Shown here: positions 1-11,557 of the stretch, in pieces
How positions within the stretch are numbered: the first letter of the stretch is position 1
Layout of the letters: each line of letters starts with the position of its first letter
Assembly: GCA_900660155.1 (NCBI GenBank)
Contig: CABFPE010000125.1
Span: 92,001-145,565, forward strand
Origin: Hofstenia miamia
Taxonomy: Eukaryota; Xenacoelomorpha; Acoela; Hofsteniidae
Direction: 5' to 3'
Length of the DNA stretch: 53,565 bases
Made by a program: the position numbers and the translations under genes
Notes under the pieces: generated by a model
Told to the model about the DNA's origin: nothing
The model's database searches: none
The model's input: the letters and a program-made list of their open reading frames with translations, nothing else

Positions 1-101
1 TTGTTTTTGTGAATTATTCAGATGTCCAAACCATGCCGATGAAGCATATGTGATAACACTACGAATATATGTTTTGAATATATAGCAACGCGTGTTTTCA
101 T

Positions 102-870
102 TTATAAATCTACTAACAAACATAAGTGAGTTAGTAATGAAGAATTTTTACCCATATGTTTCTCAAATGATAATTTGTTATCGATGATGACACACAGACA
201 TTCGCAGCATCTAATAGATTCAATGGTGTGTCCATTTATGCAAAGGGGAGCATATTTACCATACTGTAGAAGTGCTTCTTTCTTTAAGTTATGATTCGAA
301 AAAATCAATTCTTTAGTTTTATTGTTATTTAGCAAAACATTCATATCATTGAATTGATCACAAATGAAGTTAACAATATTTTGGGCTCCTTTGAAATCTT
401 CTTTTGCACTATTATGCTTGATTACGGATATTAAAGCTGTGACATCAGAGAATCTTAAAAGATACGACTTTTCAGTTGGTTTATTGCTACAATATTTTAT
501 AGCATTATCACTGCAATATGATTTCAAAGTTTTATGTTGTTCGTGTAAGTAACAAAAAGAATTGGAAAGTTTGTACCACCTTGAGGTATGCCCACTAATG
601 TTTCTTTATGCTTAGATGATTTGCCATAAGAGATAACAATACATTGTTTCCAATCACTTAAATAGGAAATGCAGCCAATTAACAAACCATTTATCATTTT
701 CACACAAATTTTCATTAATGATTGCATTAATCTTATTTGGCAAAACTGTATTGAACGCAGAGCTAAAGTTCAAAAATAAAGTACGAACAATCGTAGATTC
801 TATATCATCAAGCTGTGCGACAATATTATGGGTTAATACAATAATTGCGTCTACGGTGGACAATCAAGTT
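102..870 (-). pseudogene. LINE reverse transcriptase fragment
   Basis: Three overlapping minus-strand reading frames together give the core of a non-LTR retrotransposon reverse transcriptase. Near 860-654 the palm motif A reads LFLNFSSAFNTVLPNKI. Near 600-540 motif B reads GIPQGGTNFPILF (usual form G(V/I)PQGS...PLLF). Near 460 the catalytic motif C reads FSDVTALI in place of FADDTALI, so the second catalytic Asp is lost. After that comes INGHTIESI and a VIIDNKLSFEKH segment typical of the RT C-terminal connection. Frameshifts separate the motifs and neither endonuclease nor ORF1 is visible, so this is a truncated, inactive copy. The style (SSAFNT, DNKLSF) suggests the CR1/Jockey group, but the family is not certain. 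It differs from the LINE family at 25-28 kb. Confidence 0.75.
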
Positions 871-927
871 TTGGTGGCAAAACTGATAGCCATCATTACT
901 TCGTTGAAACGTCTGAATGGGAATTAA

Positions 928-1390
928 AAAGATTAAAAAAGATAAGGCGCTCAAAACACCGTGATGGGATACTATATATATATATTCTATTGAATTTCTT
1001 ACGAAATTTGTTTCATTAGTATATCTTTTGTTGAAAATGTTGCATATGTTTAAAATTTGCTATGATGTTATCACGGCTTTTCACCTACAGAACTTAAATG
1101 CGTGATGGATGGACTGGAAAACAAAAAATTATATAGCACATTTGTTGATCTACTTTATGACATTTAATTTGAATTTTCATAAGTTGTTTCAAATTATTAT
1201 ATACGAGCCTTAAAAAGCATGTGTGTAGGACGAGCACAGGTAGTGTTAAATCTACAAATTCAAAACATTAATCTCGGCATGATTTTGACAGAATTCATAA
1301 ATTTTATAGGAGTCGTAAGAAGTTTCTCACTAAAAGACAAAATTATATAGTTCTTTTGCGTATTTTGATTAAATTTCGTAGTATTTTACG
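928..1390. other. AT-rich stretch without gene
   Basis: No reading frame with recognisable content on either strand. The sequence is AT-rich, with a short run of alternating T and A near 973-985. I see no repeat structure or regulatory signal that can be supported. Confidence 0.5.
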
Positions 1391-1399
1391 TTTTTCTCA

Positions 1400-1505
1400 A
1401 TAGTTGTCGGGCGGACCGGGCCGCCCGTTCCTGCCCGGTCAGCTCCAACGGGCGGGCGGGCACCGGGCATTGAAAGATAAATAGGCGCAGGGCGGGCACG
1501 GGAAG
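1400..1505. repeat. GC-rich island with GGGC/GCCC runs
   Basis: About 100 bp of strongly GC-rich sequence in an AT-rich neighbourhood. It is built of repeated GGGCGGGC, CGGGCCGCCCG and GGGCACGGG blocks. It abuts the broken end of the gypsy relic at about 1,529 and replaces its coding sequence, so it is likely foreign to that element. Blocks of this kind occur in terminal regions of some hAT-like DNA transposons and in some SINEs; neither can be shown here. Confidence 0.4.
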
Positions 1506-1528
1506 CGTTAAATCTAAAAAATGCAAAA

Positions 1529-2480
1529 TACTAATTGGTTGGCGTGTTGGTTTATTGTGTGTTGTCTCAATGGCATGCTCCTCTTTGATGGCCTTGCTAA
1601 CACTAATGGTGTTAAAGTTGAATATTGATAAATGGTTTTTCAAAACAGAAATCAATTGTTCAATTTCTTTCAGAGACAAATGTGGATGCATGTCTTTGTT
1701 GATTTCTGGAATAGCAATGTAGTTGTTATCGTCATTCAATATTTCTAATGAAAATATTGGTTTTGTTTTTGTTTGTACAACTAACTGTAACAATTGGAAA
1801 TGCAAAAATGTTTATATTCGATGGTGTTATTGTTATTAAGTTTCTACTATTATTTTGCGACTTTTTAAAATGGAAGCAAAAAGTACAACCTTTATGGAAT
1901 TGAAACCTTGTTGGTTGTCATTTACAATATTGGAACTGATTGGGGTTTTGGATTCAAGAATGATAAACGCCAACTGAACGGTTCAATTTTAGTCGTTTGA
2001 ACTGGAAAGAGTGTTATTAATTGATTACTAATGGTTTGTACATGAATAGTAATTTTTTTATTTTTTGGATTGATTTTTAAATTTTTGTCTTTAAAATTAA
2101 TGATTCAGTAATACTTTTCTAGAAAGTCTTTGCTGAGAATTAGTTCATAAGGCAATGCATGATTAATCGTATCTACAATAAGTGTATTGTGAAAAAACCT
2201 ATTGTTCACAGTGGTAAAAGACTTGATCAAACCTTTGTTACTGAGGTAATTGTCTGAAGCATTTATTAAGAGATGGTTATGTGATTCAATGTTATCTCTT
2301 GTAATGCAGATTTCATTAATGCACATGTCCTCAATTATAGAAACAGAGATGCAACAGTATTTACAGTTGCCTGGATGACTGTCCCATTTATTGTTATTGG
2401 TATGGTATTTTCAATAAAAGTTGTTGTTACTAGGATCGTGCGTGCACTGCTGATAGTTGGCACTCTTATTCATTTAAATC
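1529..2480 (-). pseudogene. Ty3/gypsy protease to RT-linker fragment
   Basis: Minus-strand remnant of a gypsy pol gene of the same lineage as the elements at 22-25 kb and 38-53 kb. Reading from 2,480 down: a gag end with slippery site, then the protease with the active-site region altered to VNTVAS (expected VDTGA), so two catalytic positions are lost, then LPYELILSKDFLE, which corresponds to LPYDLILGNDFLE in the 45-kb copy. The segment 1,529-1,805 carries HPHL...FNFNTISVSKAI.EEHAI, the linker just upstream of RT. Coding homology stops at about 1,529 where the GC-rich block begins, so RT and everything after it are missing. Several frameshifts and stops make it inactive. Confidence 0.7.
2466..2478 (-). 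other. gag-pol -1 frameshift site (relic)
   Basis: On the minus strand the heptamer TTTAAAT (plus positions 2,472-2,478) is read T-TTA-AAT in the gag frame. It is followed by one sense codon (GAA) and a TAA stop at 2,466-2,468. A -1 slip places the ribosome in the protease frame (F-K-...-R-V-P-T). The arrangement is the same as at 24,592, 19,764 and 46,351. Confidence 0.6.
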
Positions 2481-3110
2481 ATTTTTTTATTCTAAGTTGG
2501 AGTCATAGATGTCACTGTCATCTGTGCAGTAACAGCCATCATCAGTGATAAGGTGAATGGTCATTAACAGCCTAATAGTTTGCTTACACTCAATAAAACT
2601 TGTAGTCTTTTAGTATAAAATGTAGTGAATAACCATTAGTAAATAATCCCAAACTATAGAATAGACTATTGTAAAGAATTTAATTTGTTTTTAAAATAGC
2701 AAACTAATAGCACCAAAATAAATAAGTGAAGAAAGTACCAGTCTATACTCATGCACCTGATTATTTTGTGATTATAAACTGGCCTGCTCAGAAGTTGTCT
2801 ACCCATCTGACGGCCTGGCTCGGCTTTAAAATGTGCAGCCGCTCCAACTCTGGGACACTTACACAAACTTTCTCACAAACATTGATTTTTATTATAAATA
2901 TATATCTTTTGTTTATTCATTCTGTAGAGTTTATATTATATCTTATCTACAATTTTTTAGCAAAAAATTGCTTTTTGACTTTTATAAATAAAACGTCAGT
3001 TCAAGATAATTTGTCTTGCTTTAGATAAACACATTCTGTTCGCGTTCATAAAATTATATCTACAATTTCTATACGTCTTTACATAGTGCAATGCAACATG
3101 TATCGGGGAA
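2481..3110. other. stretch without recognisable gene
   Basis: No supported coding sequence. A short patch near 2,780-2,860 is richer in G and C than its surroundings and partly open on both strands, but it gives no recognisable protein and no tRNA-like A/B box pair that I can identify. Confidence 0.4.
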
Positions 3111-3112
3111 AA

Positions 3113-3187
3113 TGAATAAGTCCTACAGGAATAAGTCATACAGGAATAAGTCCTACAGGAATAAGTCCTACAGCAATAGGTCCTACA
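3113..3187. repeat. 15-bp tandem repeat
   Basis: Five imperfect tandem copies of a 15-bp unit close to AATAAGTCCTACAGG. One copy has CATAC for CCTAC, and the last copies drift to CAATAGGTCCTAC. Non-coding minisatellite. Confidence 0.85.
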
Positions 3188-3189
3188 TG

Positions 3190-3829
3190 ATTAAATTTAA
3201 CTGTTTGAGCGAGCATAGGTACAGCATTAAGGCATTTGCTTGCTGTGGCGCAATCATTTAATTATTTTTAAAGCAAATCGTAAATAATCATTTCCTAATT
3301 CAATTCATTTATTACTTGATTCTTGAATGTTGTTTTAAAGCAAAACTAATAATTTATGATTTGTACATTTGTATAGATATAAATTCATGCAATTAAGAAT
3401 GAAATTCATTTATTAAAAAATTATTAGGCAAGCAGTGCTTGCCTTGCATACACGCATGAGCCGCCTATGTTTCAAAGACATTATAGCATTAGAGAATGCC
3501 AATATATTTTGGATTTTCAAACCTTTTCTGTTGCTTTGAGACCCAAAAATATGTTTTATTGCATGCTTTAGCTCCAGAGTTAGATGTATTGCTACGTTTT
3601 TTAAATAAATTTGAAACTCTTCCTTTTTTATGGTTTCATTACTACATGTTTTAACACGTTTGACGTTTTTGCCCCCTCCCATTACAAAGCATTCGTTAAC
3701 TTATTCATCTTTTTCACTTTGGATGACATTCCACTTTCACATAACGCATCTAAACTTATATGTACATTTTTTTTACTTTTGAATGGCATCTTATCGTATT
3801 TGCTGGTTTAATTAATTAATTAAGAAAAT
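3190..3829. other. stretch without recognisable gene
   Basis: AT-rich. An 89-codon minus-strand open frame near 3,413-3,682 has low-complexity features and no recognised domain. I do not call it a gene. Confidence 0.4.
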
Positions 3830-4300
3830 ACGCTCCTCAAGATTGCTTAAATTATAGACCCATTTCAATCACCTCCCCAATCATCAAAGTATTTCTACAA
3901 ACTCTTTTTATCAAATTTAAGATCATTTTTATAAACATGTTCTTTACTCGAAAACACAACATGGTTTTCATAAATGTATTTTCACCAGTGACACTTTTGA
4001 AGAATGGAGAAAAACTATAGATGATAATGAATACTGAGCATTAGATTGCTTAGACCTTTTGAAGCATTGGATTTTATTGATCATAGCATATCACTACATA
4101 AGTTAAGTTTTTAAGTTTTTCTAATGACAATATCGGGCTTATTTCTAGTTACTTGTATAATCATATGCAACTACTAAGCCTTAATGAATTTTTTTCAGAT
4201 TTGTCTGTTCTAAAAAAAGGGAAAAAATTTAGGTCCCTTTATATTTAATATTTGCATAAATGATTTTTCGAAAAAAATTGAACTTCTCTAACTAAATATT
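3830..4300 (+). pseudogene. LINE reverse transcriptase fragment
   Basis: Plus-strand non-LTR RT remnant spread over several frames. Near 3,850 it reads NYRPISITSPIIKVF, the conserved NYRPISL..SKVFE block before the palm. Near 4,050 it reads EALDFIDHSISLHKLSF, corresponding to the motif A segment SKAFDCIDH..L..KL. Further on, fragments of the GLISSYL region and a degenerate motif B follow. The LFLNFSSAFNT-type RT at the start of the window is a different copy. No long open frame survives. Confidence 0.65.
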
Positions 4301-4900
4301 TTACTTCTTTAATGGTTAACGTATGTTTGGGGTGTTTGACAAATAAATCAACATATAGATTTTTATGAATAATGAGAAAATAACCGAAAATCAGTGACTT
4401 TTTACAATTTATATAAGCAAATATGTAGCTAATATTATAGTTAGTGCATGCACATTTCAAGAAATAATTAGTCAAATTTGTGTAAAATGCATTTGTGGTG
4501 TTCTTAGAATTTATTATTTAAGACATTTTATTATTAGTAATACATGGATTTTAAATTATTAATTTAACATTTTCAATGTTCTTAGTGCTCTATTAATGTC
4601 TAGAACTCTGTCATTTGGAACATAGAGCTTTGCAGTGATTTCAGTATGTTATTGAGGATTATTATAATGATGATGAAGGTGATAACTTGAGTGACATCTT
4701 TGCCAATCTAGGCAGTGATTATGATTATGGAACTGATTAAATATCAGAAAATAGAGATCCTGTTCCTGAAAACGATGTTTTACCAGAAAAATATTTTTAC
4801 TATATGTCTTATTCAAGAGTAATAATTCAACTGATAATTATTTTGCATCTCATTCCATCTAATTTTTACTATTTAAGTAAGCTCCGCGTTCTTCAATCAG
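4301..4900. other. AT-rich stretch without gene
   Basis: No recognisable protein apart from a short acidic, Asp/Tyr-rich open stretch near 4,640-4,740 (see rejected items). No repeat identified by eye. Confidence 0.35.
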
Positions 4901-4949
4901 CACTCCAGTTCTTAACCAAGGGCTTCTGCTTGATGCTAATCCATTAATC

Positions 4950-5760
4950 ATCAATCAATCCACTGTGACGCATTTTCCTCCTTTATGCCAATGCCTCAGT
5001 TCAAACAAAAGAATTATGTGTACCTTATTTAAGTGTAGTGCCAACTATATTATTGACACAATTCGACTTAACTTTGCTAACAACTATAACTGATAGCTAC
5101 TATTGTTGGGTGTTTTGCATTGACTATTTTTACTATTTAGATAACTGGGAAATGTCTAGCTGCAAGTTTGTTTGCTCAATTTTGGCTTAATATATATAAC
5201 TTAACAATAACCATTGATAGCAATTCGGATAAAGCATAAAAATGCTTGCAGCTTCCTATCCTACATTTAAATAATTTATAATACTGATCACAATATGCTC
5301 TATTTATCAGTCTCATTATAGTCAACAACTTGGATCTAAAACAAAAGGTTAGTTCCTTTGGTTGTCTAACTAGCCTATATCAAATTCATTTCTATATGCA
5401 ATAGGACAATGAAATAATACCTAGCTAAGCAAGTAAGTAATGAGAGAAAAATCCTTAGTCACATACCTAGCTTAAGTGCAACTTGTGGTCAGTGGTAAAG
5501 AACCTTGAATCATTCGTGTCATTGATTCCTGACCACTACTGTACACAAATCACTTAGCTAGACATTCAGATAATAAATAAAACTGTGAATAAGTATCAAA
5601 AATAAATCAATTTCAAAGAATTTACCTCATCATCTTCTACATTGTTTTGAAACTATATAAACAATCGGCAAAACAATTACCAGCCAACATATAAATTTAC
5701 ATTCAAATAGATTGTCTTTCTGTCTCCTTTAAAATTAACAAGGAGCGATTTGTCCTCAGA
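4950..5760 (-). repeat. diverged gypsy LTR remnant, inverted
   Basis: The reverse complement of the 16,975-17,892 LTR can be followed here through scattered conserved words: CTTGCAGCTTCCTA followed by TACATTTAAATAAT near 5,246-5,275, TTAGCT-GACATTC near 5,555-5,570, and TTTCAAAGAATTTAC near 5,610-5,625. The spacing and order match the LTR read on the minus strand. It is strongly diverged and both ends are unclear. It is probably an LTR of a minus-strand member of the same family. Confidence 0.45.
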
Positions 5761-6229
5761 TTTTTGTCAATCATTTTGGCAACAGACATCAATTCAAATA
5801 AAAAGTCATATTTAGTTAATGGGGAAATAGAAGTTAAGCTTCTGAAATCAAACTAGTATTGCTATTGATGCCTTATTTAAACTCCTTTAGTACAGTAACT
5901 GTTAAGCTCAAATAATTACTGGAAGTTGGCAAGAGGCAACATTGAATTGTTGATATACAGTCAAAAGCAGAATCATTGAATATGTTGTACCTAAATTATA
6001 TCAGTAGTAATTTAATCATTCATTTAAGTACTAAAATGATATCAATGATATCTTTTGTCCAAAATATATGTCACTAAAAGTTAATTAGGGATCTCCTGCA
6101 TAAACAGGAGACATTGGATGGTGACCTTGACAAGGCCAGAAACTGATGTCAGTAAACTTCAGTTCCATCTACCATGTTGAAATCAGCCCCCATATTAATG
6201 CTGAATCAACCTCTGCAGTTGTTGCCTTT

Positions 6230-7530
6230 ACCAAGAGTTTACTAAATGAGAAGAATAACTAGTTGAGGAGATTGATTTAATGAAAGCCTCCATTAAGTAC
6301 CTCATTGATATTAAGGCTAACCAGGAGGATAAAATCCAGTATTTGCAGCAAGCAATCCATAGATGTGAAAAATTAAGTACTTCCAGTGAGTCCAAACTTG
6401 ATCACAAAGTCTTGTATTGGAGAGCAGGCTGAGAATGCTAGAGTAGAATCCCATCAGTTGATGGCTAATTGTGATAATATGATCTGTGAATATCAGCAAA
6501 GAGTGCACACCATTGAGTGAGCTAAGTTGGAACTAGTGCATGAATTTGAGAAGATTGAATTTCAAAGAAAGTTTCTTCAATTAGCAATACTAGAGTTAAA
6601 TCAATACCAGTTTTGTGTCAATCACCTAGTGGAACCATGTTCAGGTAAAATAAGCTCAAAAGTTGCACTGGTCTCTCTTCTGCTATTGATACAGGCAATC
6701 ATTTTTACACAGAATGCATGCAGCAGAGGCAGCAGCAAAGACATTATTTCAAAAATTAGACAAAGACATGACCAAGGATGACCTGCTGAAGCAGGTAAAA
6801 AGAATCTTGGTGATCAGATTCCAGAAATTAAAAGACCATTGTTATGAAATCTATATCACCATCTACATCACCAATTCCAACAAAAGAGGATGTAGTCCAC
6901 TTGCTGATTACACCAGATCCAATTGAGCCATTAGGGAAGTCCTCTAAAGGCTCAGTTAGGTTCACACAGTCTATGCTTCCTGAGAGCCCTCTACCCAATG
7001 TTTCTACTGCTCAATTTAATTTGCCAAAATTTACATGGAAAAAAGATGCAAATGCAAAGCCATTTAATGAGTGGTTTTTCCTGTTTGAGACAACTTTAGG
7101 GTAATTGAAAATTCATCAGGGACAGGTTTTGCTCATTTGCTCACATATCTAACAGGAGATTCATACAACTTTTACTTGACAATTGATTGAAAAATGGAAC
7201 TAGATTAAGGTAATAGGAAATCTTAAACAACATTACAACTTGCTGCGCATTACACATCAGTACAAGATCCTGTTAGGCAAAAGCAAATTCAGTAAGTCTA
7301 AATATATTTCTACTTACACAACTCAAATCAAATGATTTAACAAGTTGAGCTGATTATCCAAAGAATATTTGAAACACAATTTGTTTTCACATTTTTTGCA
7401 TAGTCTACCCTGGCCATTACAGGAATGATTTCAATTTAAGTTTGATCCTGAGGATTTGGTTGGTGAGTTAATGGCCAAAGCAGATAGTTTCAAATTTGCT
7501 GTTGACAATGCCATATGAATGCTTCTATTT
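6230..7530 (+). pseudogene. gypsy element I gag remnant
   Basis: Broken plus-strand gag. The first part (6,230-6,600) is rich in Glu/Lys/Gln and looks like the coiled-coil N-terminus seen in the other two gag genes of this lineage. Near 7,020-7,100 the capsid start reads NLPKFTWKK...FNEWFFLFETT, matching ILPKFTGQI...FDEWFFLFELT of the 47-kb copy. Near 7,350-7,500 it reads LSKEYLKHNLFSHFLHSLP and FKFDPEDLVGELMAKA, matching LSREYSQHDLFSYI and VRCDPEDSLHEIIRKA. Many stops and frameshifts are present. The CCHC knuckle, protease, RT and RNase H are not found; sequence jumps from gag to integrase within about 400 bp. Confidence 0.7.
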
Positions 7531-7879
7531 TGAGATTCAAAATAGAAAGGGAGCTCTCTATATGAGTGCTGACTTATGGACAGCATTACCTCATTACAAA
7601 AGGATTTGAGAAAAGCTGAGGGAAAGACCACTTATTTCAATTTTGCTAAATATGCAATTGCTGGATGTTAATGCAGGTAAGAAAGGAAGGACAGTGTTGC
7701 CCACAAATTTTGAAGGAACAGGTTTCTGAACCAGACATTATTAAACACCAGGAATATGGCTGAGTGTGGAAGGAAAGAAATGAAAAAATGTTAAGGTTCA
7801 CAAGCACCACTGAGTAGAAAACATAATTTCAAATTAATGTAAAATGGTATGTTCTATGCAGCCAATCACAATAATTACT

Positions 7880-8440
7880 CTGCCTGATTACTAAGAACAT
7901 GATTTAATTAGACAAGTGTATGATATAGGACATTTGGGAATGACACAGTCAGAAAATACATTTAACAATAGGTATGTATGTACAAGTATCAGAAGAATGG
8001 TGGAAGATGTGATCAATAAATATGAAACTTGTTTGTTAGCAAGTAACACTTATTTTAATAAGCAATATAATGAGTTATATAAAATCATTACAGAGCAACT
8101 GAATGAATTAGTTCACACAGATTTGGAAAAAATAATTGTTAGATGGAAAAGGCTATGAGCACATACTAATAATTATGGACAATTTTATAAAATATACTTG
8201 ATTTATACCTTTGAAAAGTACAATGAATGAGGATGTTGCAGAAGCATTAATGAATCAATTTAAATTGAAATTCAGTCCTTTGGCCAAATTAGTCATTGAT
8301 GGGGGTCTATAATTCAAAAGTAACCTATTTTGAAAATTAATGGAAAATATTGAAGTACTCAGTGATAATACTTCAATGTATCATCCCTGACTAATGGAGC
8401 CATCAAATGACTAAATAACATCCTAATAAAATTATTACAA
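7880..8440 (+). pseudogene. gypsy element I integrase remnant
   Basis: Starts with the H2C2 zinc-binding region GHLGMTQSENTFNNRY followed by the DVINKYETC segment, in which the first zinc-binding Cys of the CxxC pair is Tyr. The catalytic core follows: LVHTDLEK (first Asp of DDE), ILIIMDNFIKYT and IPLKSTMNEDVAEAL, then AKLVIDGGL.FKSNL (second Asp). The region of the catalytic Glu near 8,400 is degraded. It aligns with the integrase of T1 at 43.2-43.6 kb (HVNLEQ, VDHFTKFARIIPL, KLVSDRGPQF). Stops and frameshifts interrupt it. With the gag remnant upstream and ORF3 remnant downstream it makes an internally deleted element on the plus strand. Confidence 0.75.
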
Positions 8441-8969
8441 TTTATGACATCAATAGTAGAAAGTTAAATATGACCTTAATATCTGGGATATAAATCTATA
8501 TTTCTGCTTAAGAGCAATAACCAAGATCCATTCACAGAATAAAAGTGAATCAAATGGTCTCACAACATTAATCTGATGTTAGCACCCATGCAGATCAACA
8601 AAGCTAGTTTGAGCAGGTTATGAGCAAGGAGTGTGAAGAGAAGTTGTAAGGAGAACCATCCCAAGACCTCATTGCTGTCAGAGAAAGAGATGATGTAATT
8701 GGTGGTGAGGAAAGTCATGAGTTGAAGACTGTAAAGCTGCCTTTCAATATTTGCATTGACAAACCTCTGCATAAAGGATACTATGTTAAGTAAAAATTTT
8801 GATATGGAGACTTAGTGAGCCTGCTGACTGAGATTTGAATTATTTGACTCTCATGTTTATGAGTATAATTAGGAACAATAAACAGGTGATAAATGTAAGC
8901 ATGATAAGATTTTCAATCACAAGGTAAGGGAAAAAATCAAAATTTGTTACAAATAGGTAAAAGCAGAAA

Positions 8970-9370
8970 AAATATGTATTATAATAATAGTCTGAGTTTA
9001 GTGGTATTACATTATTGAATGGAGAACTTGAAATGGCAGATAAAGAAGATCCATTGACTAAATTAGTATATACAGACTTGTTATTAAACACAACATTGAA
9101 AGTGACAATAAAGAAAGAATGTTTGTAGATGGTAAGCCTACTATTCATGATATTTTTGAAAAGAACATACCTTTTCACTTACAATTGATAAAAGTTGACA
9201 ATGCAATCAAAGAAATGGATCCACATGTATTGATATTATTCTCAGGAGTTAATGAGGTAGTTTGGTTAAACTGCTGGAAAAGGATAATTGTTATTGTGAT
9301 GTAAGTCATTCTATTGAGATAATAACAATAACAAGAGGAGGAGTATCAGATCCTAATCAGTTAATGTAAG
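8970..9370 (+). pseudogene. element I remnant of the extra ORF3
   Basis: Degenerate but clear relative of the unknown ORF3 downstream of pol in T1/T2. Near 9,058-9,090 it reads LTKLVYTDLLL, matching VTRLIYTDLLL of T2. After a frame change it reads MFVDGKPTIHDIF (9,119 on), matching VFIDGKLTITDIF, then PHVLILFSGVNEVVWLN, matching PHVLILFQAAGDLMWVNN, then in another frame SIEIITITRGGVSDPNQL, matching RIEIITMIRADVSDPEQM. The part between YTDLLL and FVDGK, over 400 residues in T2, is missing. Conservation across this distance indicates that ORF3 was protein-coding before decay. Confidence 0.75.
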
Positions 9371-11545
9371 AAGATTGTAGAATCTGTACATGTAGCAGTA
9401 TAGACATATTTTTGTAATGCTTTACTAATTTACTATGATTGATCCTTTTAACTATGTGCACAATCCCAATTTGTCCTGCTTTCAATCCCATTAGGATAGA
9501 TTATTACTATAGATTTGAGTATTTCTTTCTTCTGATTATTCCTTACAATTTGTTTAGATTGAAAGCAGCAAGATGTTACCAAGGTCAAAACCTGATGCTG
9601 AGCAATGCAATTCAAGAAGGAATGTGGATTGGTAAATGATCAGCAGTTACTGTAGAATCATGCCAACTCACCGCATCGCTGTTATTTAGAGAAAGCTATT
9701 ACTTTTCTTAGATTAACCACTAGTTAGAGTTGGCACTCTTCCGGTTTCACTCCTTTATAATAATTGTGTGTTTTACTAAACTAATTTAATATGCCAGAGC
9801 CTTTGTAGCTACTTAGTTAACTCAACTTATTTAGGTAAAGCAGAGAGTTTGGAAGACAGGATCGACACTCAAAAGTAAATGTGCATTTCCAGGAACACCT
9901 CCACCAGCTGCATCTTACCAATGGAACTGCCAGTATGAGATAGAGAACAACAACGGAGTGGTAACGGGAATAGTGAACTCAGTGTAATGGGAATTGTGAC
10001 TACTTAAGAATTTAGTGCATTGATTGTTTTTGTTATTACGAACTAGTGCAATAAACGAAGTGGTGCAACCTTTCTGCTGAAATAGCTTATTATGAAGCCC
10101 TACATGTAATAACCCTAAATATAGATAAACATGTAATAGCCCTCGATANTCTTTGTTTCCTTCATCTTTCCTCTCATCTTGACCAATCATGATAGTTTGA
10201 TAGATTATGTCACATTACTGTGGAAACTGTTGTGATTCACAAACAAATCTCATTGTGCAGAAATGTTCTCAGTGCTTGTTTGATGCAATTTCTTAGCAAT
10301 TTAGTGTATTGATTGTTCTTGTGAAGCAACATTAATTGCTTTCTATATATCCTCTAAATTTCTAAAAAACACATTTTTCCCAATTGCTCTGTCAATATTG
10401 CAGCTATCAACAAGAAATTTTGCAGGCTTTTAGAGCTCCACATGTTAAAATTGCGCCTTCTAGAGGAAAAATAATTTTTTGCTTTCATATTCAGAGAGAG
10501 CTCACACAAAAATTTTGGCAATGGAATTTGAAAGTTTTTTTAACTTCCCAACATGAGAAGTTTATATAAATTTTTTAATAAGCCTGAATTTTTTACACCA
10601 TTTATTTTAAAAAAAAACTTTTTTTGAAATTTTTTTTTGTTTTTTCACACTAGTCTTAATTTTGATCAGAATTGTTTGAAATTTCAAGACAAAAATTTCA
10701 CACAGCTATTATTATTTTTAAAAAACTTTGTTGGCATTTAGATATCATACCTTAACTTTAGCAGGATATAGCAACAAAAATTTTAAAGATATCACAGCTC
10801 CACTTGCATTTTTCAGTAGAAAATTTNAAGTTAACTATATGTAATAAAATATAGATATGAAATCATAATAACCATCGAAGTGTAACCACTGTTAAATCAT
10901 CAATCATCATGTAATGTAGTAAAGGTAATAAATAACTTGAGTTCATTGATAGTATAGTTAACATGTAAAGCCGACAGGCTGCGATAAAATTATCAGGCAA
11001 GCAATGATAATTAGGAAAGCTATAACGGTAAAACTCCTATGCCTAACCGTAACCTAAGAGTACAACAGGTGGGGACCACCATACAATCACCCTAGTTTGC
11101 AGACGTTTAGTTTTCCATCAGAATATATAAAATAACCTGACAAAGAGAAAATAAATCCAAAGTAGATTTGCTCATCATTAATAACATCNAAATTTCACTG
11201 AAAAATTTGTTTCTCAGCATGTTTAGCTCTAAGATCCATATTGGCTGAGCTAGGCTGGCCAGAGCTGTGCAAATTTTTCAGAAAAGATATTTTCTTTAAT
11301 AACTTTTGATATAATGAAGCTATGAATATGATTTTTACACCAAAATGCGCAGTTTTGAAAGGAGATTCTATTTTTTTGGTCATGTCCCATTAAAAAATTT
11401 AAAAAATCATTTTTCTCAAAATTAAAAATTCAAAAATTGGAACTTTTTAATTTGAGATATTTGAAGTAATTCAAAAACAATTTTCTAAGAATTCCCTGTC
11501 AATCTTCCATAATGGGAAATGTTCTCTTTTAGATATAAATATTAT
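9371..11545. other. stretch without gene; scaffold joins
   Basis: No supported gene. At 9,651 the sequence TGTAGAATCATGCCAA matches the reverse complement of the end of the 16,975-17,892 LTR, so an inverted LTR may start here. A word block near 11,040-11,115 (GTGGGGACCACCA, TTTAGTTTTCCAT) recurs at 14,750-14,795 in the same orientation, perhaps part of that LTR. Single Ns at 10,149, 10,827 and 11,190 mark contig joins, so the order of pieces is uncertain. Confidence 0.35.
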
Positions 11546-11557
11546 AAGGTGGGTTAG
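11546..11557 (+). other. candidate polypurine tract
   Basis: AAGGTGGGTTAG lies directly before the LTR that begins TGTAGCATAATCC. A very similar purine-rich word (AGGTGGGTGAG on the minus strand) precedes the diverged LTR ending at 15,185. This is where the plus-strand primer is expected, and it implies that the LTR at 11,558 is a 3' LTR. Confidence 0.5.

Noticed and set aside
2720..2870. GC-richer patch considered as a SINE or tRNA gene.
   Set aside because: No A/B box pair or tRNA cloverleaf that I could trace, and no second copy seen in the window.
3413..3682. 89-codon minus-strand open frame.
   Set aside because: No recognisable domain, no homologous copy in the window, length expected by chance.
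4640..4740. Short acidic open stretch rich in Asp and Tyr, slightly like the acidic tail of T1 pol (EYNYDN).
   Set aside because: Too short and low in complexity; no neighbouring integrase sequence in frame.
5480..5545. Possible hairpin (GTGGTCAGTGGT and CCTGACCACTAC).
   Set aside because: Imperfect, lies within the diverged inverted LTR, no evidence of a function.
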